Origin: Chinchilla lanigera
Lineage: Eukaryota; Chordata; Mammalia; Rodentia; Chinchillidae
Assembly (NCBI RefSeq): GCF_000276665.1
Contig: NW_004955476.1
Coordinates: 10,655,165-10,719,164 of the forward strand
DNA: 64,000 bases
Reading direction: 5' to 3'
How positions within the stretch are numbered: the first letter of the stretch is position 1; the number at the start of each line of letters is the position of its first letter. The notes under the pieces were generated by a model that saw nothing but the letters and a program-made list of their open reading frames with translations, was not told where the DNA came from and ran no database searches. Positions 26,331 to 39,305 of this stretch are shown in pieces. The position numbers and the translations under genes are program-made.

Positions 26331-27360
26331 TCCTCGAGCAAACCCTGATAGACCCAGCACTGCAAAAACAAACAAAAAGACCCCAAGTGCATTTTTTCCT
26401 CACATTTTCACATATCTGCATACTCTTGCTCCAACTCTTTGTAATAGCAGAGCCATAGACTTTTTTCTCCTAGACAATGTGCTACACTTTTGGCTTCTGG
26501 TTCCTTACCTTTGCATTAAAATTCTCATAACTTTGGTTAGAGCTACTTCAGATTAAAAGAAGAAAGCCTGTCATTTGTTGAAGCAAATTCACACTTAGAT
26601 GTAAATTATCAATAACCTTAACCCAGGAGTGACACAGATTGTATAGGTTTATTTCTTTAGCTGCATTTCTTTCTTCTTCTAACCATGCTCTTGTATGGAT
26701 GTAAAGACAAAAAAGAGGGAAATAAAGGAAGAAAAAAATGAGGACAATGCGATAGATAAAAGGAAAAAACTTCCAAAAAATATTTTACGTGAGCACATTT
26801 TCTTAAACTAATATTAAATTTAACTATGGACTGAAGAGAAATTTGAGGCCATCAAAAAGAGCTATAGAATACGAATTAACGGAAAGTGTTGCTAGCAATC
26901 TCTTTAAACCTTTTAAAAAAATTTTCTACTAGTCTTTCTCAGTTACTGGTAGTTGATATTGATAGAGGCTTCAGTGTGTGATAATCACCTCTCCTCCGCC
27001 TTTACATTTCCCTACATGTGTCTCAGCTCTACATCAGATTCTGGTAATGGAGCAATGTGGAAAAGGCAAGCTTCTAGGATATTCTAACAGAAGAGAGAGA
27101 AAAGGGAGAGAAAGAACAAAGACACACACTTCACTCACCTAAGTTATTTAGGGCCAGTGAGAACATATCTCCTCCATCAACAAGAAAACAGTGCTCCAAA
27201 TTTCCTTTACGACTTTGTCAGTTATAATTCAAAATAACTCAATTCATTTCCTATTTTTTGTAAGACCCTTTTTTATTTGTCTACTGTGAGTACAGAAAAC
27301 AGCTTGTCACAATATTCATGGGAGGGGAAAGAAATACAGTATTTAAAACTGTAGTTTGTA

Positions 27361-27465
27361 GGGGCTGGGGATTTAGCTCAGTGGCAAAGCGCCTGCCTGG
27401 CAAGCGCAAGGTCATGAGTTTGGTTCCCAGTACCGGAGAAAAACCAAAAAAAAAAAAAACAAAAC
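27361..27465 (+). mobile_element. ID SINE, young, beside the CCDC73 exon 4 donor
   Basis: Full ID with the 'ggggctggggatttagctca' head and 'taccggagaaaaacc' tail. A perfect 15-bp target duplication 'aaaactgtagtttgt' lies at 27345-27359 and 27466-27480. It is antisense to CCDC73 and ends 8 bp from the exon 4 splice donor. Confidence 0.96.
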
Positions 27466-27488
27466 AAAACTGTAGTTTGTGAAATTAC

Positions 27489-27560
27489 CTGCTTTTTTAA
27501 AACTTCCATTGCCTCTTTGTGTTGCTTTACTAATGCTTCCTTTTGATTCTGAAGCGTTTC
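27489..27560 (-). CDS. CCDC73: CCDC73 exon 4 (residues 71-94)
   Basis: This 72-nt exon is in phase 0 at both ends. The acceptor is AAAATAG (ending at 27561) and the donor is CAG then GTAATTTC. It encodes 24 residues with the core ETLQNQKEALVKQHKEAME, matching the human exon apart from conservative changes. It is predicted coiled coil. The donor is unusual in its surroundings: an antisense ID element with a perfect 15-bp target-site duplication ends only 8 bp into the intron, so everything downstream of intron position +8 is duplicated target DNA and then SINE. Confidence 0.93.
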
Positions 27561-27774
27561 CTATTTTAAAAATTACAAGGAGTTAAAGAAATTCTAGCAA
27601 CAATTTTAGTTTTAAACATTAGTTTGGTTCACAATTGAAATAACATAAATGCACTTTTCTGCACTGTATGCTCTTGAAACACAACTTTAAAAACTTTTAT
27701 GATCTTTTGTCATAAATTCATCATATAAGCATTATTATTCTTCTTGCTTCTTCATTATAAATATTATATTGCTG

Positions 27775-27848
27775 TCTAGGGCCTGGTAAAGCACTTGCCC
27801 AGCATGCATGAAGGTCTGGGATCAATCCCCAGCATCACAAAATTTTTT
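27775..27848 (+). mobile_element. Old ID SINE
   Basis: 'Gcacttgcccagcatgcatg' and 'gatcaatccccagcatc' identify a diverged ID body. Confidence 0.75.
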
Positions 27849-28234
27849 TTCTGAACCTCTAGGTTTTCTTCAAGAAAATATCTTTTAACTAAAAGCATTA
27901 AAATTAAGAATCTTAATACACAAGCTGTTACCCTACAGTTTTAGGGTTTCCAGAGAAACCATTTTTATTATCTATGCAAAAATGTTCATATGGCAACATA
28001 TACGTCTTTTAAAGTCTGAAATAATTTTTTTTGTTTTTTTGCAAAACCAAAGCTACCACAGGGCATTAAAAGAAGGACTCCATTTATCCCTTGCCCTCTT
28101 TTATGGTGTAAGTTGTATGTTCTATCCTTTAGATCAGAAAACTTTACACATTTCTTCTATCTTATCAAAGTTAATAATTTCCCTCATTAAAAAAATAGGT
28201 CTAAGAATGGTAACCACTTTGATTTTTTCTTTCC

Positions 28235-28432
28235 AGTGCAGTACTGAGGGTTCAAACCAGGGCAATGTATATGCTAGGCAAGAAGTCTACCATTGAGCTA
28301 TATCCCCAACCCTTACTTTTGATTTTGAGACAGAGTTTCACTAAGTTGGCCAGGCTGGCCTTCATCTTGTGATCCTCCTGCTTCAGCCTCCCAGTAGCTG
28401 AGAATACAAGTGGGCACCTTTATGCCCAGCCA
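28235..28432 (-). mobile_element. B4-type SINE
   Basis: Antisense ID half first ('ttgagctatatccccaaccc'), then antisense B1 half ('ttttgagacagagtttcac'). Confidence 0.85.
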
Positions 28433-28504
28433 CTTTCCAATCTTTGTTATTTTCCTCAATATTTCTAAGCAATACATTGATTTAACAATTTTAAAAGTTT
28501 ATCT

Positions 28505-28925
28505 CTTAGGTGGCCTATATGTCCATCAACAGATGAATGGACTTTTAAAAATGCATTTTACACCCCATAGTACGCTGATATAAAGAAGGATAGACAAGTC
28601 ATTTGTAGGAAAATGAATGCATCTTGAGATCATAATGTTAAGTGAAATAAATCAGACACACAAGCTTAAATATGGATTCTCTTATATGAGAAACACAGAG
28701 TAAAAATAAATAGCAAAACAAAAGCTAGGTAACAGGAAGTAAGGAGATAGATTGTTCTCAGTGGGGAAGGAGATTAAAAACTGGAAGGGAGGAGAAGAAG
28801 GGAAGGGAAAAGGAATGAGAAAAGAGGAATTGGGGTGTATAATGTGCATGTAACAACCTCCCACAAGGAATGTAAACATTATGCACTACATATATGTACT
28901 AGGAAACCAAGATAAAACATTGTGA
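28505..28925 (+). mobile_element. L1 3' end, truncated
   Basis: Sense L1 sequence from 'tatgtccatcaacagatgaa' through 'agtgaaataaatcagacac' to the purine-rich 3' UTR. Confidence 0.8.
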
Positions 28926-30032
28926 AAGTTTATCTCTTGACTTCTGTTATTGTAAGTTTAGTCTTCTTATACAGCCATTACTCTAAATCTTCTCCTTCTG
29001 GTCTTTTAACACAGTTATATCAAAACTTTCCCAGAACCCAACAGCTAGTCAGTAGTTACACTGTTGTGACTACGTAGCTGTTATTCCATTCTGAGTTAAA
29101 CAGTACATAATATTTTTTCTCATTCTGTTTTCAGAAGTTCATAATTACTTAAAATATGTTTAGTTCTATAGCTAACTTTAAAAATAATACTGCCTGTTCT
29201 AAGATCTGTATCAATTGGCTCATGTTCTCTGATGATAAAAGAATGAGAAAGGCAAAATGAGGAAATTCCAAGAATAGCTTAGAAAAAAATCTCCAACTGC
29301 GTAGGAAACAAATTTAGAAAAGCTGTAGGTGTTGGGCAAAATCTTGCAGAAGCTATCCCCAAAGTTTCTGCTAGGAAAGCAAAGTAGACTCTAATCCTGC
29401 CACCAAAGAAGGAAAGAATGAGTAAGTGTACCAGAGACTTTAGGAATTAGTTCCTTGAGGACAGACTCTGAAAAATAGACCTCCAGCTCTCTCCTTCTTG
29501 TGAACAGCATTGGATCCAAAAATAGGGGATTTAATATGCAGCAAGTATTGGAATGGAAATTAACTCTATAACTGGAACCCCAAATCCAGATCTTCAAGGC
29601 TCAGAATAAAAGCCAATAATAACCTGCTGACCTTACCGCTAACACAACTAAACACTGCAGTTAGGAGGCAGGAAGAGAGAAAGCCTTGGTAAAGCTAGCT
29701 GCAGATGTGTATGAGATACGACACTGGAGAAATAACGGCCCTGCTCTAGCTAAGAATATAAAGGGGAAAATTAAGTGGGCACATCAATGGCCGCCCCTGG
29801 AGGGAATTATGCACCCAGTTTTTCATTTTATCCTCAAACTTACAGAGAAAAATGTTTCTAAATATTTGAAGCCTCTTCCTCAAAGTCAATGAGCTACTCA
29901 GATAGTGGGTATCTCACAATCCATGGGCTCATCCTGCTCCAGCTTGAGAGCATTACCTTGAGGTCTCCAAGACAGAAATATTGCTTTCTCCTCTAAGATT
30001 CCATACCTAGAAACTATGCATATACTATTTAT

Positions 30033-30096
30033 TGTACCCTTTTGGCAGCACCAGGGATTGAATCCATTGCCTTTATTCTAAGCTATATCCTAGTAT

Positions 30097-30131
<35 letters not shown>

Positions 30132-30228
30132 TTTTTGAAATAGGGTGTCTTGCTAGGTCACCAACTTTCCCAGCCTAGGATCAGATTTGTGATCTTCCTG
30201 CCTCAGCCTCCCAGAGTGCTGAGATTCC
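30033..30228 (-). mobile_element. B4-type SINE with internal (TTTA)n
   Basis: Antisense ID half ('caccagggattgaatcc'), then eleven or so TTTA units at 30092-30135, then an antisense B1 half. Confidence 0.8.
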
Positions 30229-30405
30229 CTTTACATGTTATTCATCTTATATATGAATATATACATAATTCACTTTATATACAATATATGTAAGGATCTA
30301 AATGGAAAACAGGTTAAATGTTTTACGCCTTAATAAAAAATATATACTAACAGTGAGAGAGACTGAAGACAGTGCCTGCCAAACTTCCTTTCTAGAAATA
30401 TTTTA

Positions 30406-30493
30406 CTTTTTTTTCTTTTCTGTACCAGGAATCGAACTCTGGACCTTGTGCTTGCTAGGCAGGCGCTTATGCTACTGAGCAATATACCCAGCC
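30406..30493 (-). mobile_element. ID SINE
   Basis: Antisense ID with the target duplication 'ctagaaatatttta' at 30392-30405 and 30494-30507. It lacks the long T run of the young copies and is moderately diverged. Confidence 0.92.
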
Positions 30494-32085
30494 CTAGAAA
30501 TATTTTAATAATCAGCAACTTCCTATATAAAATATCTCTCTTTGATCTCCATTTCTAGTAAGTGTTGCCTATACAGAAACTTTTTGTAAAGCCTGATACT
30601 CTTCCTGTTATCCAAAGAAGGGGAAATTCATGATCACCCAGTATCTGAGCACTGGCTTTGGCACAAGCAGAATTATTAGACACTCCCCATAGAGTAAATT
30701 TAGGCTTAATCTTGTCTGTTGATAAGTCATTTTTTGAAACCAAAAACAGAAAAATAGCAGGCTGGATACAATGTAAAAGTGTGATTCCTTAGGAGAAGTA
30801 AAATCTGCCCATATCAAAGAACTCACACTATTTGGCACAGCTTGTCTACTGTTGAGAAATAAAAGGGTGAACACGATAGCAGCTATGTAGACACCCATGG
30901 TTTTGAAATACTGCAGAAACAACAAAGGCTTCTGAGCTAAGGAAGAACCACAATCTCAAATGGTCAACAAGTTTCAGTGCTCTTGTGCTTCCTAAGGGGG
31001 TAGCGATCATGAATGCACACTGAAAGGGGTAACACAAAGGCCAAAAGAAATGTCCCAGCCAATCTTCACATTACATGGTCCTGGAACCCACCATACCCCC
31101 ACAGCCAAAGTGGGAGAGACTGCAAAATGCTACTCTGAAAAGCCCAGTACTGGCTCCAGAGTCTGAAGAAAAAAAAAAAAAGATGGTAAATAACCAAAGG
31201 AAATCTCTTTCAGAACAGACACTTGGTGGCACCAGAGGACCTCAGGAGACTTCACAAAAATTTTACAAGCGGTCATCCATCAGAGACAAGGACAGACTGA
31301 AAACTATACTCACTGAGCACTGGTGGGAAGTTTTTCTAAGATTGCTGATGGTGTCCCTGGTGTACACCTCATCTGTCACCAGAACCACCCTAATAAAAGT
31401 TATCCTTATAAATACAAACCTCATTCCGTACATACGCATTTCCTAAAACGACTCCTACAGTGGGTTCTGAATGTTCTCATCACTGCTTTCCTCTCGGAAT
31501 GAAGTGAAACAATTATCAGGATTGCTATTACAGAACTTTGCAAAGCCTTGCCATGTATTGAGAAGTTCATTGCCCCCATCATCCTCAATCTTAAGACAAA
31601 GCAGAAAGAGCTAAGGGTGCATTACTTTTCCACTACCTCTGCCTCCTAAGACTATAACAGCCACTCTTCCCTACACGACTTGTGTTTGCCAGACACACTT
31701 GGTAGAGGTTGCCCCTTCTCCTGTTTGGGGCATTTCCTTACTTCAGACATGCAACATGCCTCAGAGTCTTACCAATAAATATGCTGCATCTCCTCTGCAT
31801 AACCTAAAACTCAGGGTAATGTCTTCTGTGAATGTCTCTCAGAGAAAACAAGACACCCTGAAATCATGCTGGAAATAATTCTACCAGGGACTTCGCTAGC
31901 ACAGAAGCTAAAGTACAGGCACAGGTCCTTGGAGTCACGGCTCCTAGCAGAACAGGTAGGAGGTTTCACTCTCCAACCCCTGACATGCCATCCCATCAAG
32001 AGACTGAAAACTAAGGAGTCTGAAGAAAACCTCAAAAACATACCACCTTCAGAAAGAAACAGCTTCCACCAGTTCAGCTCTAAAT

Positions 32086-32385
32086 CAGGGGTTGACAAAC
32101 TATGACCTACAGGTCACATCTGGTTAACTATTTGTTTCAGTTTGGCCTATAAGCTAAAATAGTTTTTACACTTTTTAATGGATGAAAAGGAAATTATCAA
32201 AAGAAGACTCATACTTCGAGTCACCTGAAAATTGGATGAAATTTAAATTTCAGTGTCCATAAAAAAGCTTTATTGGAACACAGATACACTCCTTTAACAT
32301 GTTCCCACCAGCTTGAACTGCTGGTGGTACATGGACGACCGTCCCGTTGAGCAGTAGGAGGCCACAGATTGGAATGCTCTGATTT
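32086..32385 (+). mobile_element. hAT-type DNA transposon fragment
   Basis: It opens 'caggggttgacaaac', the terminal sequence of a common mammalian hAT family, and contains 'aaagctttattggaacaca'. The right terminal inverted repeat is not recognisable. Confidence 0.6.
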
Positions 32386-33677
32386 GGAGGCTTTTGTTTT
32401 CCTAAATATTTTATTTCCCCTTTATTAACTCTTAAATGAGCAAACCTATCTTATTTCTTAGCCATGATTAACTCCAAGGTCCTTATTCTTAATATAGCTC
32501 TCTGCATTTTTGGCCACTCTATATATGAACTCAATACATAGAGTGTATTTGTGATGAAAGGTATGATTTGAAGGTCTCCATTCTCTTGGTTGAATTTGGG
32601 TGTTCTCAGCTGCTGGATAAGGAAAGATCTATGAAGTCTAATAAAATCTTTTCTATAGCATTTTTCCATGCTTGTATGTCCAGATGTGTGGCTTCTGGAG
32701 CCTTAAATACGGTTACACAGGCTTTGTGCTAGCAAATGAGCCTATAAGTGGTCAGCCAAGACAGGAAAGACAGGGAACACTAGACATTACCAGCAGACAT
32801 CCCAGAAACAGCCTTGTGCACCCTTATCACTCTTCAGAGAGTCGCACAGATCCTGAGTACCACACCTACCAGTGTGGTACTTTACCAGAAGCTTCTCCAG
32901 CTCAAGCTGAGGAAGCAAGGGGGCTGAGCACAGAACTGAGCTATCAGCACTAAGCACTGAGAATTCCTGTGCTAGTGACTCAGTTTCTTGTCCCAGGAAG
33001 GCTTTGACCAGTCAGTACAAGGCTAGAAAAAATAACAAAATGGTGACACTGTTTCAGGAAACTGCTGCAGATTTACCTGAGACAACAATTTACGTGGTTA
33101 AATGCCCGGCTCATCAAGTAACAGCTTAGTCTCAGAACTAGCTTCAAGACCCTTGTGAGCTACACTCACTAGTCCTAAATTTACACCGTAAGATTTCCCC
33201 AACCCCAATCAATGCCCTGCCTTAAAAGACCTGCTTAAAGCCAGCCTAGATCTATGATTCTACACTCCCCTTCCGATGTGCCCCTGCCAAAACAGTAAGC
33301 TCCCATGAAGTGTTCATGCTGCCTTGAGTTCTAAGCAGTTCACAGCTGCTTTTTAACATGTTGTTTGGTGCTATTTTGGGGAACACAACAAGGTACTTAG
33401 AATTTACAGTGCCAAAAACAGCAAAGTTTCTGCGCTTGTACAAGTTTATAAGGTAGTATAGAAATTTAGCTTAATTTTTTTCCTTCGATGGAACCCAGCT
33501 CTAATACATTTATTCAATAATATATCCTTCCTTATTGATGTGAAAACCACCTTTATCATTTACTAAATTATCTTATGTACTTGGATTTATTTATTTTATT
33601 TAATTTTACTGAGTATTCGTGTATACAACAGAGCTATTTTAATTACTATAGCTTAATAATGTGCTTAAGAATCAATT

Positions 33678-33795
33678 GTGGCTATCAGCTGCTCAGAAAG
33701 CCAAGGCAGGAGGATCTCTTGAGTCTGGAAGTTGAACAGCCCAAGTAACACAGCAACATCCTAATGTCAAAATAAGCAAACCACCGAACACAGAT
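33678..33795 (+). mobile_element. Diverged B1-like monomer
   Basis: 'Ccaaggcaggaggatctctt' and 'gcccaagtaacacagcaaca' resemble the 7SL-derived body. Confidence 0.55.
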
Positions 33796-34369
33796 ATGAT
33801 TTTAGTTTGAAATCTGCTGTGAGCTTTGGTTTTTACTGAGTATTTACCTGCATCTTCCACTGACAGTTGTGTAAGAGACCTTGTATCACTTAGCTCTGGT
33901 TTCATTCCCATATTATGCACAATCTTGTGGGCCTGTCCAGCCTCAAAATTCTAACCGTTTCTAGGTCGGTCTAAACTCTGCCACTTAAATTCTCAGTCTC
34001 ATCCCCCTTAGCCCTAACTTCCTATTTCAGTATTGCTAAGAAAGAAGGAGAAGGGCCACTGTAAGCTTTCACTTTTTAGCTGGTGAGAGCACTTGGAGAT
34101 AAAGATATAAGAAGGCACCATTGTTACAGGCAGCTAAGTTAGATAAAAATATTATAGGCAGTCAGACAGGGCTAGGCCCTCAAAGGAGCCAGTGCAGAAG
34201 ACGAGATACCTTGCAACTGTGGGGGAGACAGGCACTTCTGCTGTGGACCAGACCTCAAGACAAAGGATAAAACGAATGTACCCACATATTCCCTAAGGAT
34301 AAACATCAGGGATTGATATTCTAAATAGGTATCTATAACCCCGAGGAAGCCAGGAAGGGCCACTAACCC

Positions 34370-34690
34370 AAACCCCTACAGGAAAAGCCCGTTGTGTACT
34401 CACGCCTGCTTGCTGTAACTTGCTTCCTCATTTGATCCCAATTTAATCAATTTTACCTGAACAAGTATACTCATAATCTTATTGGTTGACCATAGTTTTG
34501 TCCCACCTCATGCCCACCTTGCAATTTCCCATTTTTCCTGCCGTGGACCCGCCTCACCTTGTGGTTTTGCTCTACAAAATCCCTACAAAAGGCAGTGTCC
34601 TTGGCAACCCACTCAGGACCCCTTCTGTCTCTCTCTCACACAGAAGCTTTCTTTCCCCCAATAAATATATTCTGCTCCTAATCTCCACTG
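34370..34690 (+). mobile_element. Possible ERV LTR
   Basis: A short-intron-like pyrimidine stretch ('tctgtctctctctcacac') sits just before 'cccccaataaatatattc', with GC-boxed promoter-like sequence upstream. This layout is common in ERV LTRs. There are no paired LTR, TSD or coding remains. Confidence 0.4.
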
Positions 34691-35116
34691 TTCCTAAAAT
34701 TCATTCTTCGCTTTCATCCCAGACATCTAACAGATTGGGAATTTCTTTCCCCCTATATCACCATCAAAAGTGCTTCTGTACAAAGCTACAAAGAAAATAA
34801 GAGCTGGGATATACTGTCATTTTGGTTACATTATGTAACAATACCCTAGGAAAATATGGTACTAGTTCTGAGGCTTCACTGTTTTCAAGAGGTCCTATTC
34901 CCATAATACACAGTATGTTTCTTGGATGTAAAATAACACAGGTTTTTCAGAGTTATCGTCAATACTACAATATCAGAATGCCTAAACAAAATTTTTATTC
35001 CCAGTTTTCTAGAAGCCTAAATGTGATCAACAGTTTTAGTTGAAATTTTCTTGAGGCCTTGCTCCAGCTAACACTAGCCCCAAATAATTTTAGGAAATTT
35101 AAAAAATTTTCAGTAA

Positions 35117-35297
35117 AATCCAGGTACAGGGTTGCATACTTGTAGTCCCAACTACTTGGGAGGTTAAGGTAGGAGGATCGCAAGTTCAAGACCAACTTGG
35201 ACAATTTAGCAAGACTCTATTCCAAAATAAAAAGGGGTATGGGTATAGCTCAGTGGTAGAGGGGTCCTGGGTTTGATTCCCAGCACTGCCAGAAGCA
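35117..35297 (+). mobile_element. B4-type SINE
   Basis: B1 half ('aactacttgggaggttaagg') plus ID half ('atagctcagtggtagagg', 'gattcccagcactgcc'). It ends about 75 bp from CCDC73 exon 3. Confidence 0.85.
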
Positions 35298-35328
35298 ATT
35301 CTGTGGTAAGGATTAGAATGTATTTTTA

Positions 35329-35574
<246 letters not shown>

Positions 35575-36332
35575 TTAAATCAACTATTTTAAATATGCTC
35601 AAATAACTAATGAAATCTTGCCCAAAATACTACAGTCATTAAAAAAGTAATAAGAGAATGTTAACCACAAAACAAGTTTATATTCTCAATTTGATGGAAA
35701 TGGTTCAATTTTTTAAAAACCACAAGCTACCAACACTCAACAAAGATGATACAAAGAATTTAGCCATGTAACCATTAAAGGAATTGAATTTTTAATTTAA
35801 AGATTCTTCAAAAAGAAATCTCCACATCAGGACTATTTCACTGGAGAATTTTGCCAAACATTTAAATGATAAAATTATATAAACTGACATGGAAAAAATA
35901 TTTGACAAAATCCAATAACCATTCATGATTTTAAAAAAACCACCTCTCTGCAAGTTGGGAATAGAAGAAATTACTTTTACTTTTTGAAAAGAGCATTTAT
36001 AAAAACTCTACAAGTAACATGTGTTACATTTGATGGAGAAAAATAAAAGGCTTTTGCTCTGAGCTCAGGAACAATGAAGGGACAGCTGCTTTCACTGCTC
36101 TTGTTCCATACAATGCTGAAAGTCTGACCATTGTGAGAAGGTATGAAAAACAAATACATAGACCAGAAAGGAAGAAATGAAGCTACTTGCCAATGGCATG
36201 AATGCACACAAAGAAAACCCTGAGAAACCTACAAAGTCTCCCAGAATAATGAACTTGGCAGTCACACGGAAGTTGAGTGCTAAGACCAGGTCTGGTGCCT
36301 GATTCCTTAACTTCAGGTGACCACTGTCTTTC

Positions 36333-36430
36333 TTTTTATTTTGGTTTTTCTCCGGTACCAGGAACCAAACTCACGACCTTGCGCTTGCCAGGCAGGCGCT
36401 TTTTGCCGCTGAACTAAATCCCCAGCCCCA
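36333..36430 (-). mobile_element. ID SINE, young
   Basis: Antisense ID with 'ttttctccggtaccaggaac' and 'ctaaatccccagcccc'. Target duplications 'accactgtctttc' (36320-36332) and 'accattgtctttc' (36431-36443) flank it. Confidence 0.93.
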
Positions 36431-36509
36431 ACCATTGTCTTTCAAAACAACCAGGTAAAGTGTGTTTTCTTCCTGTTATGCATCTATATGTTCCCCTAAA
36501 GCCAAATGC

Positions 36510-36792
36510 AGTCATGGATGCAGAGCTTTTCTGAGGTGGCTGAATCTAGAGTTTATGATTGACTCATGGTCCAATGCTGGGATTAAGGGTGTGAGTGCTA
36601 CTCCTGCTCCAGGGTGAGTAGCCTGCATACAATATATGGGACAGAAAGAGGCTTTCCCCCGCCCTTTGTTGCTTTTGCTGTCTTCCACTGCCATGGAAAA
36701 CCCCTACAAACTCTGAGCTAAATAAACCTTTCCCCCTTTAACCTTAGGCAGCGGGTATTTTTGTCTCAGCCCTAATAAGAAAACTAAGATAC
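36510..36792 (+). mobile_element. LTR fragment, same family as 51714-52084
   Basis: 'Gtccaatgctgggatta', 'ggtgtgagtgctac', 'gcctgcatacaatata' and 'gagctaaataaacc' match the solo LTR in order. A central part is missing ('gccatggaaaacccctac' joins early and late segments). Confidence 0.75.
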
Positions 36793-38234
36793 TCCCCTAA
36801 CTGACACACCTGGACAGCGACCCCCTCCAGCCTATGCAGGACCCGCATGTGAGCAAACTAATCTATGACAAGAACAGCCTGAGGAAATAATGAGCTTTTT
36901 TCTTTTTCTTCTTTTTTTATTGATGTCTTAAGCTACTAATTTATTAGATTATATAATTTATTTAAACAGCTGTTCATTTATTCAACGTCAAAATACAGAA
37001 AACTAGGAGCAAGACAAATTGAGTTCAAGTACACTTTCAGGAACTTAAATTTGGTGTAGCTCATTCCGAATATATATATGTTTTATTTTAAAAAACAATC
37101 TTTATCACGCTTGTCCTTGAGGGTTACAGAATGAGAAACATCTTGTGACTCAGTAAGATCAGACTGCACGATTTGGCCACATGCCTCCACTTGGGAGAAG
37201 GTGCCCGCCAGCCTGCAGCCACCAGTCTCCTCCATTACCATCCCTAACCGGCCTTGGGAAGATGGCCTCCACCTCCCAAGCAGCCGGCTCACCCTACAAT
37301 GCTTTCTCCACCACCACCCTGCCTCCCAACTAACTGCTTCCATAGTGAGCAGGCAGACAGAACCCTCCTCATGCTATAAACAAGACAATATACCCACACA
37401 AAAATCAACCCCATGTCTATATACTAACAATGAACACTGAGAAACCAAAACTTGAAATGCAGCTTACAGTCAGGCCAGAGGAAATGAAATACTTCAGTCT
37501 ATACTTTTAAAAACCATACAGGATATTTTCTAATATAACACAGATGGATTAGTACATGCAGAGGAAAAGACCCTTACCTAAAAAAAGAGTATGTAATCCA
37601 TGAGTCCATTTCTATGAAATGGTACAACAACCAAACTAAGTGAAAAAATATCAAAAGAGTGGTTACCTCTTGGGAGGGAAGAGGGGTAGAATTTGCCTAG
37701 GAAGAGGCCAGGGAGATTATGGTTTGGTGGAAACATTTTATATTTTGATACAGGTTTGCTTTATATAAGCCTAAAAGTCTGTCAAAACTCATTAAATGTG
37801 TAAGCAATATTTATACATTTCACTGTATGTAAATGTTAGGGTTAAAAACTAAACAAATAGCAAACACAATAAAAGGCATTTTAAAGTATTTAAAACTTTA
37901 AATACTTTAGATAGGAAATACTGGAGTTAAATTGATGTCTGCAATTGGAAATCAAAAGAACAAAGTCAAAAGAGTTTTAATCAAACAAGTACAGTAAAAT
38001 ATTAATATAGCATGAGTATTTACTGTAAATTTTTTTCAATTTTACAGTATGTTTGATAATTTTCATAACAAAATGTTGGGGAGGGGTCAAAGAAAGGACA
38101 TTAAAAAACTGTGTGAGCTTTTAAAATGAACTCTTTTCTTTGTGACTCACGATGTATTCCCAGCTTCATTCACACCCATACCCACAGCCATGCACACACA
38201 CTTACACTACACTAAACACAAACTTTCATGAATG

Positions 38235-38690
38235 TTGTCTCATTTAGAATGTTTTCAGCAGCAAGTAACAACAAAACCCAACCTACATGGCTCATGGGCA
38301 TTCTCTCACATGAAAAGGGGTCTAAGAGAGAGCACTTGTAAGATTATTTCAGTGGCTGACTCAACAATATCAGAAGTTATGATTCTGACTATCTTTCCAG
38401 TTTACCATCATCAAAGTAATTTTTATTAGGCTTTCTACCTCTTGTGGCTACAGAAAGGCTACCATAATTGCCAGCACTGGGGGTAGACAGGAGAGAGTAA
38501 CCTGCAGTAGAAAGAGTGCATTCTCTTAATAAAAGAGTAATGCAAGCCTCTCAACACACATCTTCCAATCTCATTGCTATAACTAGTTTACATGCCCACT
38601 CTGAGGCCAGTCACTGGCAAGGGCACACACTGGACCTTCATGAATGACTGATCCCAATGAGAACTTACCTGACTCACAGTGATGAGAAGT
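38235..38690. mobile_element. Ancient repeat of unnamed family
   Basis: The order 'cagcagcaagtaacaa', 'acatggctcatgggc' and 'ggaccttcatgaatgac' recalls a widespread old mammalian repeat, also suggested at 6840-7220. I cannot name it safely. Confidence 0.35.
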
Positions 38691-38845
38691 GAGCCCTAAG
38701 ACACAACCAGGGGTCTCCCACCAAAGATGAGGAGAAATGCACACCAACAATGCCTGCTATATGAGAGTGAAGGGAGGCAAGATTAAGATCTCTTGCAGTA
38801 ATACATAATGTGCATTATTCTCGTGTATGAATCAATATACACTGA

Positions 38846-38950
38846 CCAGGCATGGCAGAATGTGCCTGCAAACCCAGCTACTCGGGAGGTTGAGACAGGA
38901 AGATTTTCAGTTCAAGGCCAGAAAGCCTGGCTTGGCAACAAAGCCAAATT
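38846..38950 (+). mobile_element. B1-like monomer
   Basis: 'Accaggcatggcagaatgtg', 'cagctactcgggaggttgag' and 'cttggcaacaaagcc' show a 7SL-derived monomer without an ID half. Confidence 0.7.
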
Positions 38951-39119
38951 TGAAATTATACACCTAAATTTGAGTTTGAAAGAATAATTATATACACATT
39001 TGTTGATGTGTATCGTATACACATCTCTTTCCAAAGCAGGCAGACTGAAAATGGGCAAGACACTGCTTTTGTCATGCAGTTGTTAGACCATGATCTATAT
39101 ATTGTTCTAAGTATTTAAT

Positions 39120-39305
39120 ATGTATTGATTAATCCTGGGTACAATTTTACAAGGCAGATATTCTTAACTATTGTTATTTTGTAGTTGAAGAAACTGAGGT
39201 AGCAAGAGGATCAATAACTTGCACAAAGTCACATAGCAGGTAAACAGCAGAGCCAGTGTCTGAGCCCAGATCATTGTCTCCAGAGTCTCTTAAACACTGC
39301 ATGAC
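39120..39305 (-). mobile_element. MIR SINE, antisense
   Basis: 'Gttgaagaaactgaggtagc', 'taacttgcacaaagtcacat' and 'gtctgagcccagatc' form the antisense MIR core. Confidence 0.8.

Larger units (their letters stand above)
22995..27488. other. Intron between exons 4 and 5
   Basis: It is dominated by an antisense MaLR-type provirus (about 23547-25720). That is followed by two old ID fragments (25742-25900), an LTR-like repeat (about 25905-26330) and a young ID element next to the exon 4 donor (27361-27465). The stretch at 26380-27300 shows nothing I can name. Confidence 0.6.

Noticed and set aside
26032..26556. 174-codon plus-strand open frame as a gene
   Set aside because: It lies mostly within an ancient LTR-like repeat, with no domain and no splice or promoter context.
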